A stretch of DNA of 64,000 bases from OM182 bacterium MED-G28 (lineage in GTDB: Bacteria > Pseudomonadota > Gammaproteobacteria > Pseudomonadales > Pseudohongiellaceae): NCBI GenBank assembly GCA_002457215.1, contig NTJZ01000003.1:186001-250000 (forward strand), given 5' to 3'. The notes beneath the pieces were generated by a model that saw only the letters and a program-made list of their open reading frames with translations, was not told where the DNA came from and ran no database searches. Shown one piece after another: positions 39,124-48,872 of the stretch (within the stretch, counting starts at the first letter, position 1; the number at the start of each line of letters is the position of its first letter). The translations under genes were made by a program, and so were the position numbers.

Positions 39124-40794
39124 ATGCGCAAACTAATTGCACTAATTAGCGCTGTAACCATATTAACTACAATAATATCAATTAGTTATGCTCAGTCTTC
39201 TGATGAAGCTTTGGCTATAATTGTTCCTGGCGGCGGTACTTATAGCCGATCAATAGCTACAGATTCTGCCGAAGCACAGGCTTTTTTCGATCAAGGCATC
39301 CGTATGGCTTGGGGTTTCTATTTTCCGGAATCGATAGCTTCTTATCAAGAAGCTGCGCGTTTAGATCCTGACAACCCAATGCCACATTGGGGTATAGCTC
39401 ATGCCGCTGGGCCGAATCCAAACAGTCGTTATCAAGGTTTGCCAGATGATCCGCAAGGCGCAGGCCTAGCAGCGATTCGTCGTGCAATGGAATTAGGAGG
39501 AAACGGGACTGAATTAGAGCGTGATCTGATTAATGCTACCTTTGTACTTTATAACAAGGATGCCATATCAGACGACAGAGAGAGAGATTTTGCGTTCCTA
39601 GCGGCTATGCGTGAACTGCATGACAAATATCCGGGTGATGCAGATATAGCTACCGTTTTTGGGGAAGCCTATATGAATACGACCCGCTGGGATTACTGGG
39701 AGGCTGATGGGTCAGCTAAACCGGGTACCGCAGAAGGTAAGGCTGCTTTGGAGGCAGCTATGGCTATAGAGCATGACCATCCGGGTGCTAACCATTTGTA
39801 TATTCATTTGATGGAGGGCTCTAATCAACCGGAACTGGCGATGCCAGCAGCGCAGAAGCTGGAAGGTACTCTACCTATATCCGGCCATATGGTTCATATG
39901 CCTGGACATATCTATCTTCGGGTTGGTGAATACGAAAAAGCTATTTTGTCTAATGAAAGATCGCAAATCGTGGATGATCAATTTGCGGAGATTTGGGGCG
40001 ATACTAATTTTCCATTAATTGGGACTTATCCTCTGTCTCACAAAATCCATAAGCCCCACGCGCTAGATTTTGTTCGCTATGCAAATATGCTCCAGGGCAA
40101 CTATGAAGAGGCGAGTAAGGCAGCTTATCGTAACTCTGGACAAGGAATGGGCGCTTTAAGAGGTAGTAATAAAAACACAGCTCATGCGTGGATGATGGAT
40201 AAGGTCTTTGGCAAATGGGATAAAATTCATGCAGATAATGCTGAGAATAAAGAGCTTGCTGATAGCCCTTATTTGAAGGGTATGTGGGCTTACGTCATGG
40301 GAAGTGCTCATGCCGCCCGCGGGCATATTGCTCCAGCGGAAGCAGAGCTTGCAGTTATTCGCGAGCAAATGACCGCAGACGGAGTTAATGATTCTGGAGT
40401 CGGGCCAACACCTGCCGATCATGTTCTTGGTTTAGCGATGCATGGCTTACTTGGCGAGATCGAAGAAGCGAAAGGCAACCTTGATGGCGCTATTTTGCAT
40501 TACGGTCATGCGGTAGAGTTTCAAGATAATTTGAACTACACCGAGCCTCCGGATTGGTCGCAATCTGTTCGACTCTATCTGGGCGCTGCTTTACTCGATG
40601 CAGATCGTGCAGCGGAAGCTGAAGAAGTTTATCGAAAAGACCTAGAGTGGAACCAACGCAACGGCTGGACAACTTTCGGTCTTTATCAGGCGCTGGAAGC
40701 TCAGGGCAAAGAACAAGAAGCTATTATCGTTAAACGGCAGTTCGATGAACTATGGCGTAATGCTGATGTTGAATTGGAGCGTTCAAAACTATAA
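39124..40794 (+). CDS. Exported TPR-repeat protein
   Basis: A 556-residue protein starting at ATG 39124, three bases after GAGGTGAGG; an in-frame GTG at 39115 is within that ribosome site and less likely. A signal peptide (about 1-23, ending SYAQ) is followed by TPR-type helical repeats. Early in the mature part is AQAFFDQGIRMAWGFYFPESIASYQEAARLDPDNP-type sequence, followed by many His residues and conserved GANHLYIHLME and GHMVHMPGHIYLR segments. This family is widespread in marine bacteria, but its function is not known to me. It ends at a strong hairpin terminator. Confidence 0.82.
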   Translation: MRKLIALISAVTILTTIISISYAQSSDEALAIIVPGGGTYSRSIATDSAEAQAFFDQGIRMAWGFYFPESIASYQEAARLDPDNPMPHWGIAHAAGPNPNSRYQGLPDDPQGAGLAAIRRAMELGGNGTELERDLINATFVLYNKDAISDDRERDFAFLAAMRELHDKYPGDADIATVFGEAYMNTTRWDYWEADGSAKPGTAEGKAALEAAMAIEHDHPGANHLYIHLMEGSNQPELAMPAAQKLEGTLPISGHMVHMPGHIYLRVGEYEKAILSNERSQIVDDQFAEIWGDTNFPLIGTYPLSHKIHKPHALDFVRYANMLQGNYEEASKAAYRNSGQGMGALRGSNKNTAHAWMMDKVFGKWDKIHADNAENKELADSPYLKGMWAYVMGSAHAARGHIAPAEAELAVIREQMTADGVNDSGVGPTPADHVLGLAMHGLLGEIEEAKGNLDGAILHYGHAVEFQDNLNYTEPPDWSQSVRLYLGAALLDADRAAEAEEVYRKDLEWNQRNGWTTFGLYQALEAQGKEQEAIIVKRQFDELWRNADVELERSKL

Positions 40795-40820
40795 TAACAA
40801 TGTGCTTTAGTAAGAGACTG

Positions 40821-40852
40821 GAAATGCAGAGCTTAGCTCTGCATTTCTGTCT
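40821..40852 (+). terminator. Hairpin terminator after the TPR gene
   Basis: A perfect 12-base-pair stem, GAAATGCAGAGC (40821-40832) and GCTCTGCATTTC (40836-40847), closed by a TTA loop, followed by a modest T-rich stretch. It can be extended by AGAC/GTCT across two mismatches. It lies 27 bases after the stop codon. Confidence 0.75.
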
Positions 40853-40922
40853 TTATAGCTCCTAATATTGAAATACGCAGAAAACGGGAAAGAATAGAAA
40901 ATAACAAATAGAAGGAGTTCAC

Positions 40923-41993
40923 ATGAAGTTCCCTACAAAACTAATTAGTGCTCTCGGCATTTCCTTGGCAGCTTCGTTAACATTTGCACAAGCAAACATA
41001 GAACCTGTAAACGAGTTACCTAATCCTTATCAAATTATTACCGGCTTTTTTAACATGCCTGCTGGTCGCGAGTGGGGTGCGTCTAGCTCTATTGATGTGG
41101 ATCCTGATGGGAAATCAATTTGGATAGCAGAACGTTGTGAGTCTGACTCCATCCGCGCCGGTTATCCAATTCGTGGTTGTGCTGAATCAAACTTGCCTGT
41201 CGTACTTAAGTTTAATTCTGATGGCGAAATGGTACGCAGCTTTGGGGGTGGCATTTTTGCAGTTCCCCATGGCTTTCATGTAGATGATAGCGGCAATATT
41301 TGGGTGACTGATGCGCCATTTACTCTGCCTCCTGGTACTGAAGGAAAAGGGCATATCGTCGTTAAGTTTTCACCACAGGGCGACAGATTGTTAACACTAG
41401 GTACACCTGGAGTTACTGGAACAGATGAGAGTCATTTCAATATGCCTTCCGATGTTCATGTGGCACCTAATGGTGACATTTTTGTAGCTGATGGGCATGG
41501 CGGCGACAGCAATGGACGTATCGTGAAGTTTGATTCTCAAGGCAATTACTTAATGGAATGGGGCGAGCCAGGTTCTGGGCCAAGCGAGTTTGACGCACCT
41601 CATGGTTTAGCCATGGATTCTCAGGGCAGATTGTTTGTATCTGACCGAGGCAATAATCGAATTCAAATTTTCGACCAACAGGGCAACTTGTTAGATACTT
41701 GGCATCAGTTCAGTCGCAACAGCGGTATCTATATCGATGATAACGACATGCTTTTCGCCGTCGACTCTGAGTCTAATGAAAGTCGTGGTCGGGGTGATTG
41801 GCGACGCGGTATTCGAGTAGGAAGTGCGCGAACTGGAGAAGTTCATTTTTTCATTCCAGATCCATTCGATGCTAACAATGGCCCTTACGCAGCAAGCTCA
41901 GGCGGTGAAGGGATTGTTGCTGATAAAGATGGGATTATTTACAGTGCTGAAGTCGGCCCCCGATCGATTAAGCGTTATTTTCGTTTTGAATAG
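40923..41993 (+). CDS. Exported NHL-repeat beta-propeller protein
   Basis: A 356-residue protein with a signal peptide (about 1-21, ending TFAQ) and NHL repeats over most of its length, for example NIWVTDAPF, DIFVADGHGG and RLFVSDRGNNRIQIFDQQGN. NHL propellers act in binding or, as in peptidyl-alpha-hydroxyglycine amidating lyases, in catalysis; nothing here settles which. AAGGAG precedes the ATG. A second NHL protein of the same length lies at 55989-57059. A strong terminator follows. Confidence 0.85.
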   Translation: MKFPTKLISALGISLAASLTFAQANIEPVNELPNPYQIITGFFNMPAGREWGASSSIDVDPDGKSIWIAERCESDSIRAGYPIRGCAESNLPVVLKFNSDGEMVRSFGGGIFAVPHGFHVDDSGNIWVTDAPFTLPPGTEGKGHIVVKFSPQGDRLLTLGTPGVTGTDESHFNMPSDVHVAPNGDIFVADGHGGDSNGRIVKFDSQGNYLMEWGEPGSGPSEFDAPHGLAMDSQGRLFVSDRGNNRIQIFDQQGNLLDTWHQFSRNSGIYIDDNDMLFAVDSESNESRGRGDWRRGIRVGSARTGEVHFFIPDPFDANNGPYAASSGGEGIVADKDGIIYSAEVGPRSIKRYFRFE

Positions 41994-42024
41994 TTTTAAA
42001 AATTGGTAATTCAATAAAGATGAT

Positions 42025-42053
42025 AAAAGGTCAGTCTCGCTCTGGCCTTTTTT
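42025..42053 (+). terminator. Rho-independent terminator after the NHL gene
   Basis: A ten-base-pair stem (one G-T pair), AAAAGGTCAG (42025-42034) and CTGGCCTTTT (42042-42051), with loop TCTCGCT, running into a T-run ending at 42053. It lies about 30 bases after the stop. Confidence 0.85.
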
Positions 42054-42183
42054 CTATATACTTTCGAGTGACACTAACTATCATAGTAAAATACAGTTGT
42101 TTAGTTAAATACTATGTCTATGGTATTCGGCTAGGAAGCATTTCTACATAAGGGTTCCAACAGGGGTTCTGATAATTAATAGT

Positions 42184-42429
42184 ATGGTCACTATAGATCC
42201 TTTTGAAAATATTCCAGATGCTCGAGACGGACTTAATAAAAAAGAACGAATAATTCTCTATTGCTTGGAGAAAGCACAGAAAGACTTTGAGGGAAGAAAT
42301 GTTCCAACTATTAGTTTGTATGGAAGAGTGATTGAGCACATCGACATTAGTGAAGAAGAATTTCAAGCGATACTTTCTCGGCTGGTAGGCGGCACACGAA
42401 ATTCAGATGGCTCACAGTCTTATGCATAA
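42184..42429 (+). CDS. Small conserved-looking protein of unknown function
   Basis: An 81-residue charged soluble protein. The segment from about 17 to 68 (NKKERIILYCLEKAQKDF ... ISEEEFQAILSRLVG) is predicted mainly helical and looks like a small winged-helix or helical-hairpin domain. No signal peptide. The ribosome site is weak. It lies 32 bases upstream of a GNAT gene on the same strand. The call as a gene rests on coding-like composition and a compact, plausible fold. Confidence 0.55.
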   Translation: MVTIDPFENIPDARDGLNKKERIILYCLEKAQKDFEGRNVPTISLYGRVIEHIDISEEEFQAILSRLVGGTRNSDGSQSYA

Positions 42430-42460
42430 AATTTTATTTTAGATTATTGAAAACTTCTCT

Positions 42461-43030
42461 ATGAAACCAACAGAGATGAAAAACAAAGCTCACTTCACAC
42501 ATCGGATTGCTCGGCAGAGGGATATTCCTGACATCATCAATCTCATGCAGCTCTCTATCGAAGAAAACATGAAAGCTTTCCTAACGGCTGAAGAAATTGA
42601 AGCGAATAAGGAATCCATGGGAGTAGATCAAACGCTGATCGATGATGGTACCTATTTTATTATCGAATCTGCGAAAGAAGGTGAAATAATTATGGTTGGT
42701 TGTGGCGGTTGGGGTAAGCGTCGCACCCTCTTCGGTGGTAATCACACAGAAGGGAGGGACGACTCCTACAGTGACCCTTTGACAGAGCCTGCCCGAATCA
42801 GAGCTATGTACACCCATCCCGAATGGATCCGTCAAGGAGTCGGTACCCTATTGTTGGACCTTGGTGAGCAATCTGCGCGGAAATCAGGATTTATGACTAT
42901 AGAATTAGGATCTACTGTGCCGGGGGAGCCTCTTTATTTAGCGAGAGGATATGTGGAAATGTATCGGGAAACAAAAACTGCAGCGAATGGCCACGACAAT
43001 ATCATTATCAAAATGAGCAAATCGCTTTAA
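42461..43030 (+). CDS. GNAT-family N-acetyltransferase
   Basis: A 189-residue acetyltransferase. The acetyl-CoA pyrophosphate loop R-Q-G-V-G-T lies in HPEWIRQGVGTLLLD, preceded by the beta-4 segment IRAMYTHP. The C-terminal LYLARGYVEMY completes the fold. The acceptor substrate cannot be inferred. It follows the small gene at 42184 closely and may be co-transcribed. Confidence 0.88.
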   Translation: MKPTEMKNKAHFTHRIARQRDIPDIINLMQLSIEENMKAFLTAEEIEANKESMGVDQTLIDDGTYFIIESAKEGEIIMVGCGGWGKRRTLFGGNHTEGRDDSYSDPLTEPARIRAMYTHPEWIRQGVGTLLLDLGEQSARKSGFMTIELGSTVPGEPLYLARGYVEMYRETKTAANGHDNIIIKMSKSL

Positions 43031-43260
43031 AAAATTAATCTAAATTCACTTATTTATTAGGGCTTTCATTAGAATGGTAGGCGAGACTCGTACTACTTAA
43101 TAATCTACTTAAAATCAGAGAGTTAAAAGAAATTTATGTCTGAGTAGGGGTTTAATGAATAGAGATTGATAATTTTCACCATATACAAAGAGCAATACAG
43201 GTTGCCAAGCTTCTGCGGTTATACTGTCTAATCTCGATACTTGCATCAGAAGAGAAAATC

Positions 43261-45264
43261 ATGATCAGTCAGCAGCGTCCGTCTTCGGCAATTCCTGCCA
43301 TCTTACTGTTTTGTATTTTGAGCCTGTCACTAAATGCGTCAGCACAGGATCATTTTAATGGTTCTGGCAATCAGGCTAGTGAATACACGATCCAGCTTCA
43401 GCAAGAACTGAGAAGGTCACTTCCATTTGCAGATGATCGCGATTTTGAGGAATCCCGCCGGGGATTTATCGCTGAGCCTGATTATCGACAAATCACCGCA
43501 GAGAATGGCAGAGTCGTTTGGGATATGACTCGCTATGATTTTCTTCTAAATAGCCAAACGTATGACAGCATTCATCCTTCCTTGCAACGACAAGCCACTC
43601 TAAATATGAATTACGGCCTGTACGAGATTGTCCCTGATTTTATGTATCAGGTGCGTGGCTTCGACCTGGCGAATATGACTTTAGTAATGGGCGACAGTGG
43701 TTGGTTGATCTTCGATGTTTTGCTGTCATCACAAACAGCTAATGCAGCATTGAGTTTGGCCAACCAACATCTTGGTGAACGACCAGTGAAGGCCGTAGTC
43801 TATTCTCACTCACATATCGATCATTTTGGTGGCATAAGAGGTGTGGTAGATGAGGCTAAGGTTACCGAGGGTGTAGTTCAGATTATCGCACCCAAAGGGT
43901 TCATGGCTGAAGCCATCTCTGAAAATGTGTATGCCGGTAATGCGATGTCCCGTCGCGCTGGATTTCAATATGGCAGGAACATTCCATCAAGCCCCTTCGG
44001 ACAGGTCGATTCGGCTATTGGGAAAGGATTAGCTGCGGGCACTACCGGTTTAATTGCGCCGACCCTTGTTATTGAGAATGATTATGAAGAACACACCGTT
44101 GATGGTGTAACTATGGTTTTTCAGAATACGCCTGGTACGGAAGCGCCGGCTGAAATGAATACTTGGTTCCCACAAGAGAAAGTTTTTTGGGCCGCCGAAA
44201 ATATAACGGCAACAGTGCACAATGTTTACACATTAAGAGGCGCACTGGTGCGAGACGCTCTTAGTTGGTCAAAACAAATTAATGAAGCGCTGTACCGATT
44301 TGGTCGCGATGCGGAAGTCTTGGTTTCTTCGCATAACTGGCCGCGCTGGGGTAATGATCGAATTCAGGAAGTTATGCGGGCACAACGTGACGCATATGCT
44401 AACTTGAACAATCAGGTTTTATTCTTAGCAAACCAGGGCGTAACCATTAATGAAATTCATAATGAATATGTAGTACCTGAAAGTCTTCAGAAGCAATGGA
44501 ATGTGCGCCAATATCATGGTTCAGAATTTCATAACTCTCGCGCAGTAATTAATCGTTATCTTGGTTATTGGGACGGGAATCCTGCAACACTTGCGCCTCT
44601 GTCCCCTGCTGACAGCGCGCCGCTGTTTGTAGAAATGATGGGGGGAGCGACATCTATTGTCGCTAAGGCCCAAGAACTATATGAATCTGGTGAATACCGT
44701 CTAGCTATGGAAATCTTAAACAAACTAATCTATGCACAACCAGACAATCGGCAGGGCAAAACAATTCTCGCAGATGTGTTTGAGCAACTTGGCTATCAAT
44801 ATGAATCAGCGAGTATGCGTAATGTGTTTCTAGCAACAGCACAAGAACTACGTAATGGTACCCAGACTATTGTTGCTCCTAGAGGAACAAGCCCTCTTGC
44901 TAGAGCCATGACTACCTCTCAATGGTGGGACGCAGTAGCGACCCGGGTGGATAGCTCTCGGGCGGATGGTAATGACTATGTAATTAATTTTATTACCCCT
45001 GATACTGAGCAGACTTTCGTTGTTGAAATGAGCGGAGGAACACTAAGTAATATTGAAGGCTATTTATCGAATAACCCTGATGCCACTGTAACTATGGATC
45101 GCACTGATTTGGATGTCGTTATTATGGGTCAGGCAACTCTGGCAGAACAATTACAAGATGGTTATGGCACGTTGCAAGGAGATGCATCAGTGCTGTTGTC
45201 GCTAGCTTCCGTCCTTATAGATTTTCAGACCGGTTTTGAAATACTTCCAGGAACTGTGCAGTAA
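43261..45264 (+). CDS. Exported alkylsulfatase-like metallo-beta-lactamase-fold hydrolase
   Basis: A 667-residue protein of the SdsA/BDS1 type. A signal peptide (about 1-29, ending ASAQ) is followed by a metallo-beta-lactamase domain with the zinc motif H183-S-H185-I-D187-H188. AAENIT...HNVYTLRGALVRD and SSHNWPRWG follow, as in SDS-cleaving alkylsulfatases. A helical dimerisation domain and a C-terminal SCP2-like lipid-binding domain (about 540-667) complete the architecture. It probably hydrolyses sulfate esters of long-chain alcohols in the periplasm, releasing sulfate. Confidence 0.9.
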   Translation: MISQQRPSSAIPAILLFCILSLSLNASAQDHFNGSGNQASEYTIQLQQELRRSLPFADDRDFEESRRGFIAEPDYRQITAENGRVVWDMTRYDFLLNSQTYDSIHPSLQRQATLNMNYGLYEIVPDFMYQVRGFDLANMTLVMGDSGWLIFDVLLSSQTANAALSLANQHLGERPVKAVVYSHSHIDHFGGIRGVVDEAKVTEGVVQIIAPKGFMAEAISENVYAGNAMSRRAGFQYGRNIPSSPFGQVDSAIGKGLAAGTTGLIAPTLVIENDYEEHTVDGVTMVFQNTPGTEAPAEMNTWFPQEKVFWAAENITATVHNVYTLRGALVRDALSWSKQINEALYRFGRDAEVLVSSHNWPRWGNDRIQEVMRAQRDAYANLNNQVLFLANQGVTINEIHNEYVVPESLQKQWNVRQYHGSEFHNSRAVINRYLGYWDGNPATLAPLSPADSAPLFVEMMGGATSIVAKAQELYESGEYRLAMEILNKLIYAQPDNRQGKTILADVFEQLGYQYESASMRNVFLATAQELRNGTQTIVAPRGTSPLARAMTTSQWWDAVATRVDSSRADGNDYVINFITPDTEQTFVVEMSGGTLSNIEGYLSNNPDATVTMDRTDLDVVIMGQATLAEQLQDGYGTLQGDASVLLSLASVLIDFQTGFEILPGTVQ

Positions 45265-45293
45265 TTTCTTTTCACTGAGCTGGATAAATAGTG

Positions 45294-45333
45294 TAGTTGG
45301 CATGTTTCCGAAAACATACCTCACTTTACACCA
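45294..45333. repeat. Nested inverted repeat after the alkylsulfatase gene
   Basis: Outer arms TAGTTGG and CCAACTA enclose an inner hairpin with arms ATGTTT and AAACAT. There is no T-run, so it is either a weak, possibly bidirectional, terminator between two convergent genes or an mRNA 3' stabiliser. Confidence 0.45.
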
Positions 45334-45356
45334 ACTAATTTTAGACGGCGATGGTC

Positions 45357-45755
45357 TCATCTAGCGCCATTGACGGATCGATTAAAATCCAATTGCAGAT
45401 CCCAGATATTAGGGCAGCCGTAAGCACTGAAACATTCGGTATCCACAACCAATTGATAGCCTGAGCCACTAGCTACTCGGGTAACCACTACACCAACCCC
45501 GCCTTGGGAACGGATGTTGCTGGTAGCATTAATTCTGTCCTCTGCCGGTCCACGCACTGCGAAATCTGAGTTCGCTTCAACCCAGTTTAGCGCAGCATTC
45601 CACTTGCTGCTGCAATCGGCCTCGCTGGAACAGGTCGGTATAGTCCGGTTAAATTCATCCATTTTTGCCTGCGTTTCTGCAGATATACTGCAGGCTGAAA
45701 GGACTAGCGTTGAAAGTGCTACTAGGGCTATTTGCTTTAGTTTTTGCGTGTTCAT
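45357..45755 (-). CDS. Small lipoprotein of unknown function
   Basis: A 132-residue protein from ATG 45755 (MNTQKLKQIALVAL), with lipobox LSAC making the cysteine at about position 21 the lipid-attachment site. The mature part contains paired cysteines (TCSSEADC and ECFSAYGC), suggesting disulfides, and a C-terminal beta-rich segment. The open frame extends 55 codons upstream, but the signal sequence marks the true start. I do not recognise the family. Confidence 0.7.
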   Translation of the reverse strand: MNTQKLKQIALVALSTLVLSACSISAETQAKMDEFNRTIPTCSSEADCSSKWNAALNWVEANSDFAVRGPAEDRINATSNIRSQGGVGVVVTRVASGSGYQLVVDTECFSAYGCPNIWDLQLDFNRSVNGAR

Positions 45756-46365
45756 AGTCTCAATAGAAGAGTGTGGTTTAAAAGAGCGTTTTAACATAAT
45801 CTGTGCAGGCTGCCTATTAGTGTTAGGACAGTTTTCCCGGTAAAATGAGTTGAATATCGGTAAACCTAACCCAAACTGCAACCTATCAGGTCGATGAATC
45901 AAATTCTTATTTGCTGACAACTACGCTCAGTAAATGGAGTAACGAAAGAAAATCAAAACATCTGAATTGTAAATTAGCTTATTTGGCATTAGCCCTGCCA
46001 CGTGCTGTCATATTAATTCTCCCTCACCAAAGGATCGGATGTCATTGATTTTGTTATAGCCTCACTCTTGGACGGCGCTGCAGGGGGATTAGTTGCTGAT
46101 CTGCGAATGAATTTATTCTTTCAAGAGAATAAGGCTCTGTATCTTAAGGCCAGTTTTATTAAAAAATAATTAGATTGAAATCAGCGTCATTGGTCATTTT
46201 TTCTAGACAGAAGGCAGGCTCTCGGTTCTGCCACTTCTTATTGGCATAATTTGTTTTCTTTGGTTATTAGACGAAGATGGCAAGGATTTCTAGTACGCAG
46301 CCGATAGAGTTACGTAAGCCGGTACTAAATCCAGCTTACTTATTTTTCTCACATCCGGAACGTCA
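45756..46365. other. Gap upstream of lipoprotein and methyltransferase genes
   Basis: A 610-base divergent gap. It holds presumed promoters for both flanking genes. One open stretch at 46041-46169 on the plus strand encodes a hydrophobic peptide with glycine-rich core (ASLLDGAAGGLVAD) but lacks a usable start codon. No RNA gene is apparent. Confidence 0.45.
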
Positions 46366-47025
46366 ATGGCCGCAATAAGGTATCGATATCAGACCACTGA
46401 GTTTGGTCATCATGATATTCATTACCGAAGCCTACGCGACAGACAACAGTTTGATGATGACTATGGTGAAGCAGAATCACTAGGGATTTCTTCTGCTAGC
46501 TGGCCATTATTTGGCATGGTCTGGCAATCTGGTGAAGTGCTCGCAGAGTTAATGACCGACTACAACATAAATAGTCGAAGGATACTGGAGATTGGTTGTG
46601 GTGTTGGTTTGGCAAGCCTTGTATTGAACGAAAGATTAGCCGATATATCAGCTACTGACGTACATCCTTCCGCTGGAGACTACCTCGAACACAACACACA
46701 GCTAAACAATGGAAAACAGATTCCATTTTTTCGAACAGCTTGGGAAGATCAACAAGACGGTGAAATCAAAAAATTTGATTTAATAATTGGCAGTGATTTG
46801 TTGTATGAGCAACAACATTCAAAAAACCTTTCAATTTTTATTGAATATTTTGCAAAACCTAAATGTGAAGTAATTATCGTCGAGGCTGGAAGGGGTTACC
46901 GAAACAATTTCATTCAAAGAATGGAAGCACTTGGATTTAGTGTTGAGCAATTGAATGCAATTAGTCCAAAGACTAAGCCTGACGCATTTAAAGGTAGGAT
47001 CCTGCAGTTTAATAGAAACGTGTAA
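46366..47025 (+). CDS. SAM-dependent methyltransferase, METTL21/lysine-methyltransferase-like
   Basis: A 219-residue class I methyltransferase. Motif I is ILEIGCGVGLASL and the acidic ribose-binding residue lies in SATDVHP. The post-motif region IIGSDLLYEQQH matches the D-L/V-L-Y signature of the METTL21 family of protein lysine methyltransferases. An amphipathic N-terminal segment (ASWPLFGMVWQSGEVLAELM) also fits that group. The substrate is unknown. Confidence 0.8.
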   Translation: MAAIRYRYQTTEFGHHDIHYRSLRDRQQFDDDYGEAESLGISSASWPLFGMVWQSGEVLAELMTDYNINSRRILEIGCGVGLASLVLNERLADISATDVHPSAGDYLEHNTQLNNGKQIPFFRTAWEDQQDGEIKKFDLIIGSDLLYEQQHSKNLSIFIEYFAKPKCEVIIVEAGRGYRNNFIQRMEALGFSVEQLNAISPKTKPDAFKGRILQFNRNV

Positions 47026-47089
47026 GGACTGAACAATCCCATACGACTTCTCGAGGAAGTAACATGTCAATTATCTATTTAATTAGATG

Positions 47090-47118
47090 TTGACGCATAC
47101 CTTCACAATCTGTATCTT
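47090..47118 (+). promoter_or_regulatory. Candidate sigma-70 promoter of the cold-shock gene
   Basis: TTGACG (47090-47095) is followed after 17 bases by TATCTT (47113-47118). The resulting leader is about 160 nucleotides before the start codon at 47286, the length typical of cspA-type mRNAs whose leader acts as a temperature-sensitive element. Confidence 0.55.
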
Positions 47119-47285
47119 GCACCTTGCTTGAAACTAAGCGATCTATTTATTCTCCCCATTTCGTCGTCTTTTCTGAAACACTTCGTCCTGTAGTTTATAA
47201 GTATCGGCCCAATTTCTAGCATGCCGTTCGCGCATCATATATAGATTGTTGCGAACCATTTTATTATTTTCTATAGGAAACTATT

Positions 47286-47495
47286 ATGTCAGACAAAATT
47301 ACTGGAACCGTTAAATGGTTCGATGAACAAAAGGGTTTTGGATTTATTGAAAGAGAAGGGGGCAAAGATGTATTTGCTCATTTTAGCTCAATTGAAAGTG
47401 CAGGTTACAAGTCATTAGCTGAAGGTCAGCGAGTAGAATTTGTAGTTACTGATGGCCAGAAAGGCCCACAGGCTGAAAACATAGTCGCACTTTAA
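47286..47495 (+). CDS. Cold-shock protein (CspA family)
   Basis: A 69-residue single OB-fold protein. Both RNA-binding motifs are intact: GFGFIE (RNP1) and DVFAHFS (RNP2). It binds single-stranded RNA/DNA and melts RNA structure. TAGGAAA lies upstream of the ATG. It forms its own transcription unit with a long leader and a strong terminator. Confidence 0.96.
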   Translation: MSDKITGTVKWFDEQKGFGFIEREGGKDVFAHFSSIESAGYKSLAEGQRVEFVVTDGQKGPQAENIVAL

Positions 47496-47535
47496 TCACG
47501 ATTTCTTTCGCATTTTTAAAAGTTGTGACAATAGG

Positions 47536-47571
47536 ATGCAGTACAAAGTTTAATTGTGCTGCATTTTTTTT
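47536..47571 (+). terminator. Rho-independent terminator of the cold-shock gene
   Basis: An 11-base-pair stem (one T-G pair), ATGCAGTACAA (47536-47546) and TTGTGCTGCAT (47554-47564), with a seven-base loop, followed by an eight-T run. Confidence 0.9.
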
Positions 47572-47680
47572 AAGCTAAATCGTAAATGACGTTTCAGGAT
47601 TATATTTCAGCGCCAGAACCTTTTCGATTTATTTGCAGCATATTTTCCTTTAATTATGATTCATCTCAGCGTCTTTGCTC

Positions 47681-48844
47681 CTAAGACGTTTTAATTGTGC
47701 GAGGAAATTGCGCGTAATTTTCCCAACGACTAATTTTCTCTGGCATTTCTTCTGCTGTTAGCTGCACGTTGCCGTCGGCATCTGTAACACGAGACACAAT
47801 TGAGTGATCACCTGGAGATGCATCCCAGTCGAAAGTAAAGAGTTTCCAGGAATAACGATTAGATCGAGAATCTATAGATGCCTCTTGCCACGGGCCATCA
47901 TCAATTTTGATTTCAACATTTCTGATAGCAGTGCCATCGTTAAGTGCGAAGCCTGTGATTTTGTGTTGATCTCCACTTTTTGTAACGCGTACGATGGAAG
48001 ATTTTAAATGGATTTTAGTAACTGAATTTTCTACCCAGCGGTCTTGCCCTCCAATTGTCTCCTTCTTCAAGGTTACATAATCACGACCCATAAATTTGCC
48101 CATATATCGCCGATCCTGCACGTGAATCTGAACTAACCACTTAACATTAGCAACGCCATAATAACCTGGCACTAATAGACGAACTGGTCGACCGTGAATC
48201 TGAGGAAGCACTTCACCATTCATTTCCATAGCTAACATATTTTCAGAACGCATCGCATCAGAAACAGGCAAGCTGCGAGCAAAGGCTTGCTCTACTTCAG
48301 TCTCACGAATTTCTTCTGTGCCGATATCACCGCCAAAAAATACAACTTCTTCGCCCCCATTCAATATCCTGGCTTCGCCTAAAATATTTCGTAGAGCAAC
48401 ACCACGCCAGCGTGCGTTTCCAATCAAACCATGAAAAAGTGTTGCTCGATTTCCGCCACACTCAAAACCTGCGTCTATTTCAAACTGGGCCATATCTTGT
48501 AAGTCGCTCAAAGAAAGCTCTAGTTCTTGATCTACCATGCCAGTGACACGCAGCCGATAGTTGTCTAGATCTAATTCTGGTTGGCCATAGTGCTGTACCA
48601 CATAGAAATCTTCATTATCAGTATAGAAGTCATCGATCATGCGCGTATCTAGATAATGTGTCCCGCCTTGGCGCGCAGGAGGTCGACTATAATCTTCAGG
48701 CATATCGGTAAATGGCACTAACCGCTCGCCTTGAGCTAGCGCAGGTAGAACCCAATGGGGCATACTAGCTAGGGCCCCTAAAGCTGCTCCTGAGTTGACT
48801 GTTTTCTTGATTGCCGCGCGGCGATTAATTTTCTGATCGGCCAT
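47681..48844 (-). CDS. Tat-exported sulfite-oxidase-like molybdoenzyme (SorA/SoxC-like)
   Basis: A 387-residue periplasmic enzyme. The N-terminus has a twin-arginine signal (NRRAAIKK followed by a hydrophobic stretch, ending ALAQ). The oxidoreductase molybdopterin domain carries the molybdenum-ligating Cys in DAGFECGGNRA and the HGRPVRLLVPGYYG segment. A C-terminal Mo-co dimerisation domain (about 275-380) follows. Homologues oxidise sulfite to sulfate and pass electrons to cytochrome c. It lies 28 bases after the cytochrome gene, as the last gene of the TTQ dehydrogenase operon. Confidence 0.88.
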   Translation of the reverse strand: MADQKINRRAAIKKTVNSGAALGALASMPHWVLPALAQGERLVPFTDMPEDYSRPPARQGGTHYLDTRMIDDFYTDNEDFYVVQHYGQPELDLDNYRLRVTGMVDQELELSLSDLQDMAQFEIDAGFECGGNRATLFHGLIGNARWRGVALRNILGEARILNGGEEVVFFGGDIGTEEIRETEVEQAFARSLPVSDAMRSENMLAMEMNGEVLPQIHGRPVRLLVPGYYGVANVKWLVQIHVQDRRYMGKFMGRDYVTLKKETIGGQDRWVENSVTKIHLKSSIVRVTKSGDQHKITGFALNDGTAIRNVEIKIDDGPWQEASIDSRSNRYSWKLFTFDWDASPGDHSIVSRVTDADGNVQLTAEEMPEKISRWENYAQFPRTIKTS

Positions 48845-48872
48845 GTTTTTTTCCTCAGTTCTCTATTCTTAT

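Noticed and set aside
46041..46169. Open stretch encoding a hydrophobic, glycine-rich peptide in the 45.8-46.4 kb gap
   Set aside because: It has no ATG, GTG or TTG near its 5' end and no ribosome site; it may be a gene remnant but cannot be supported as a gene.
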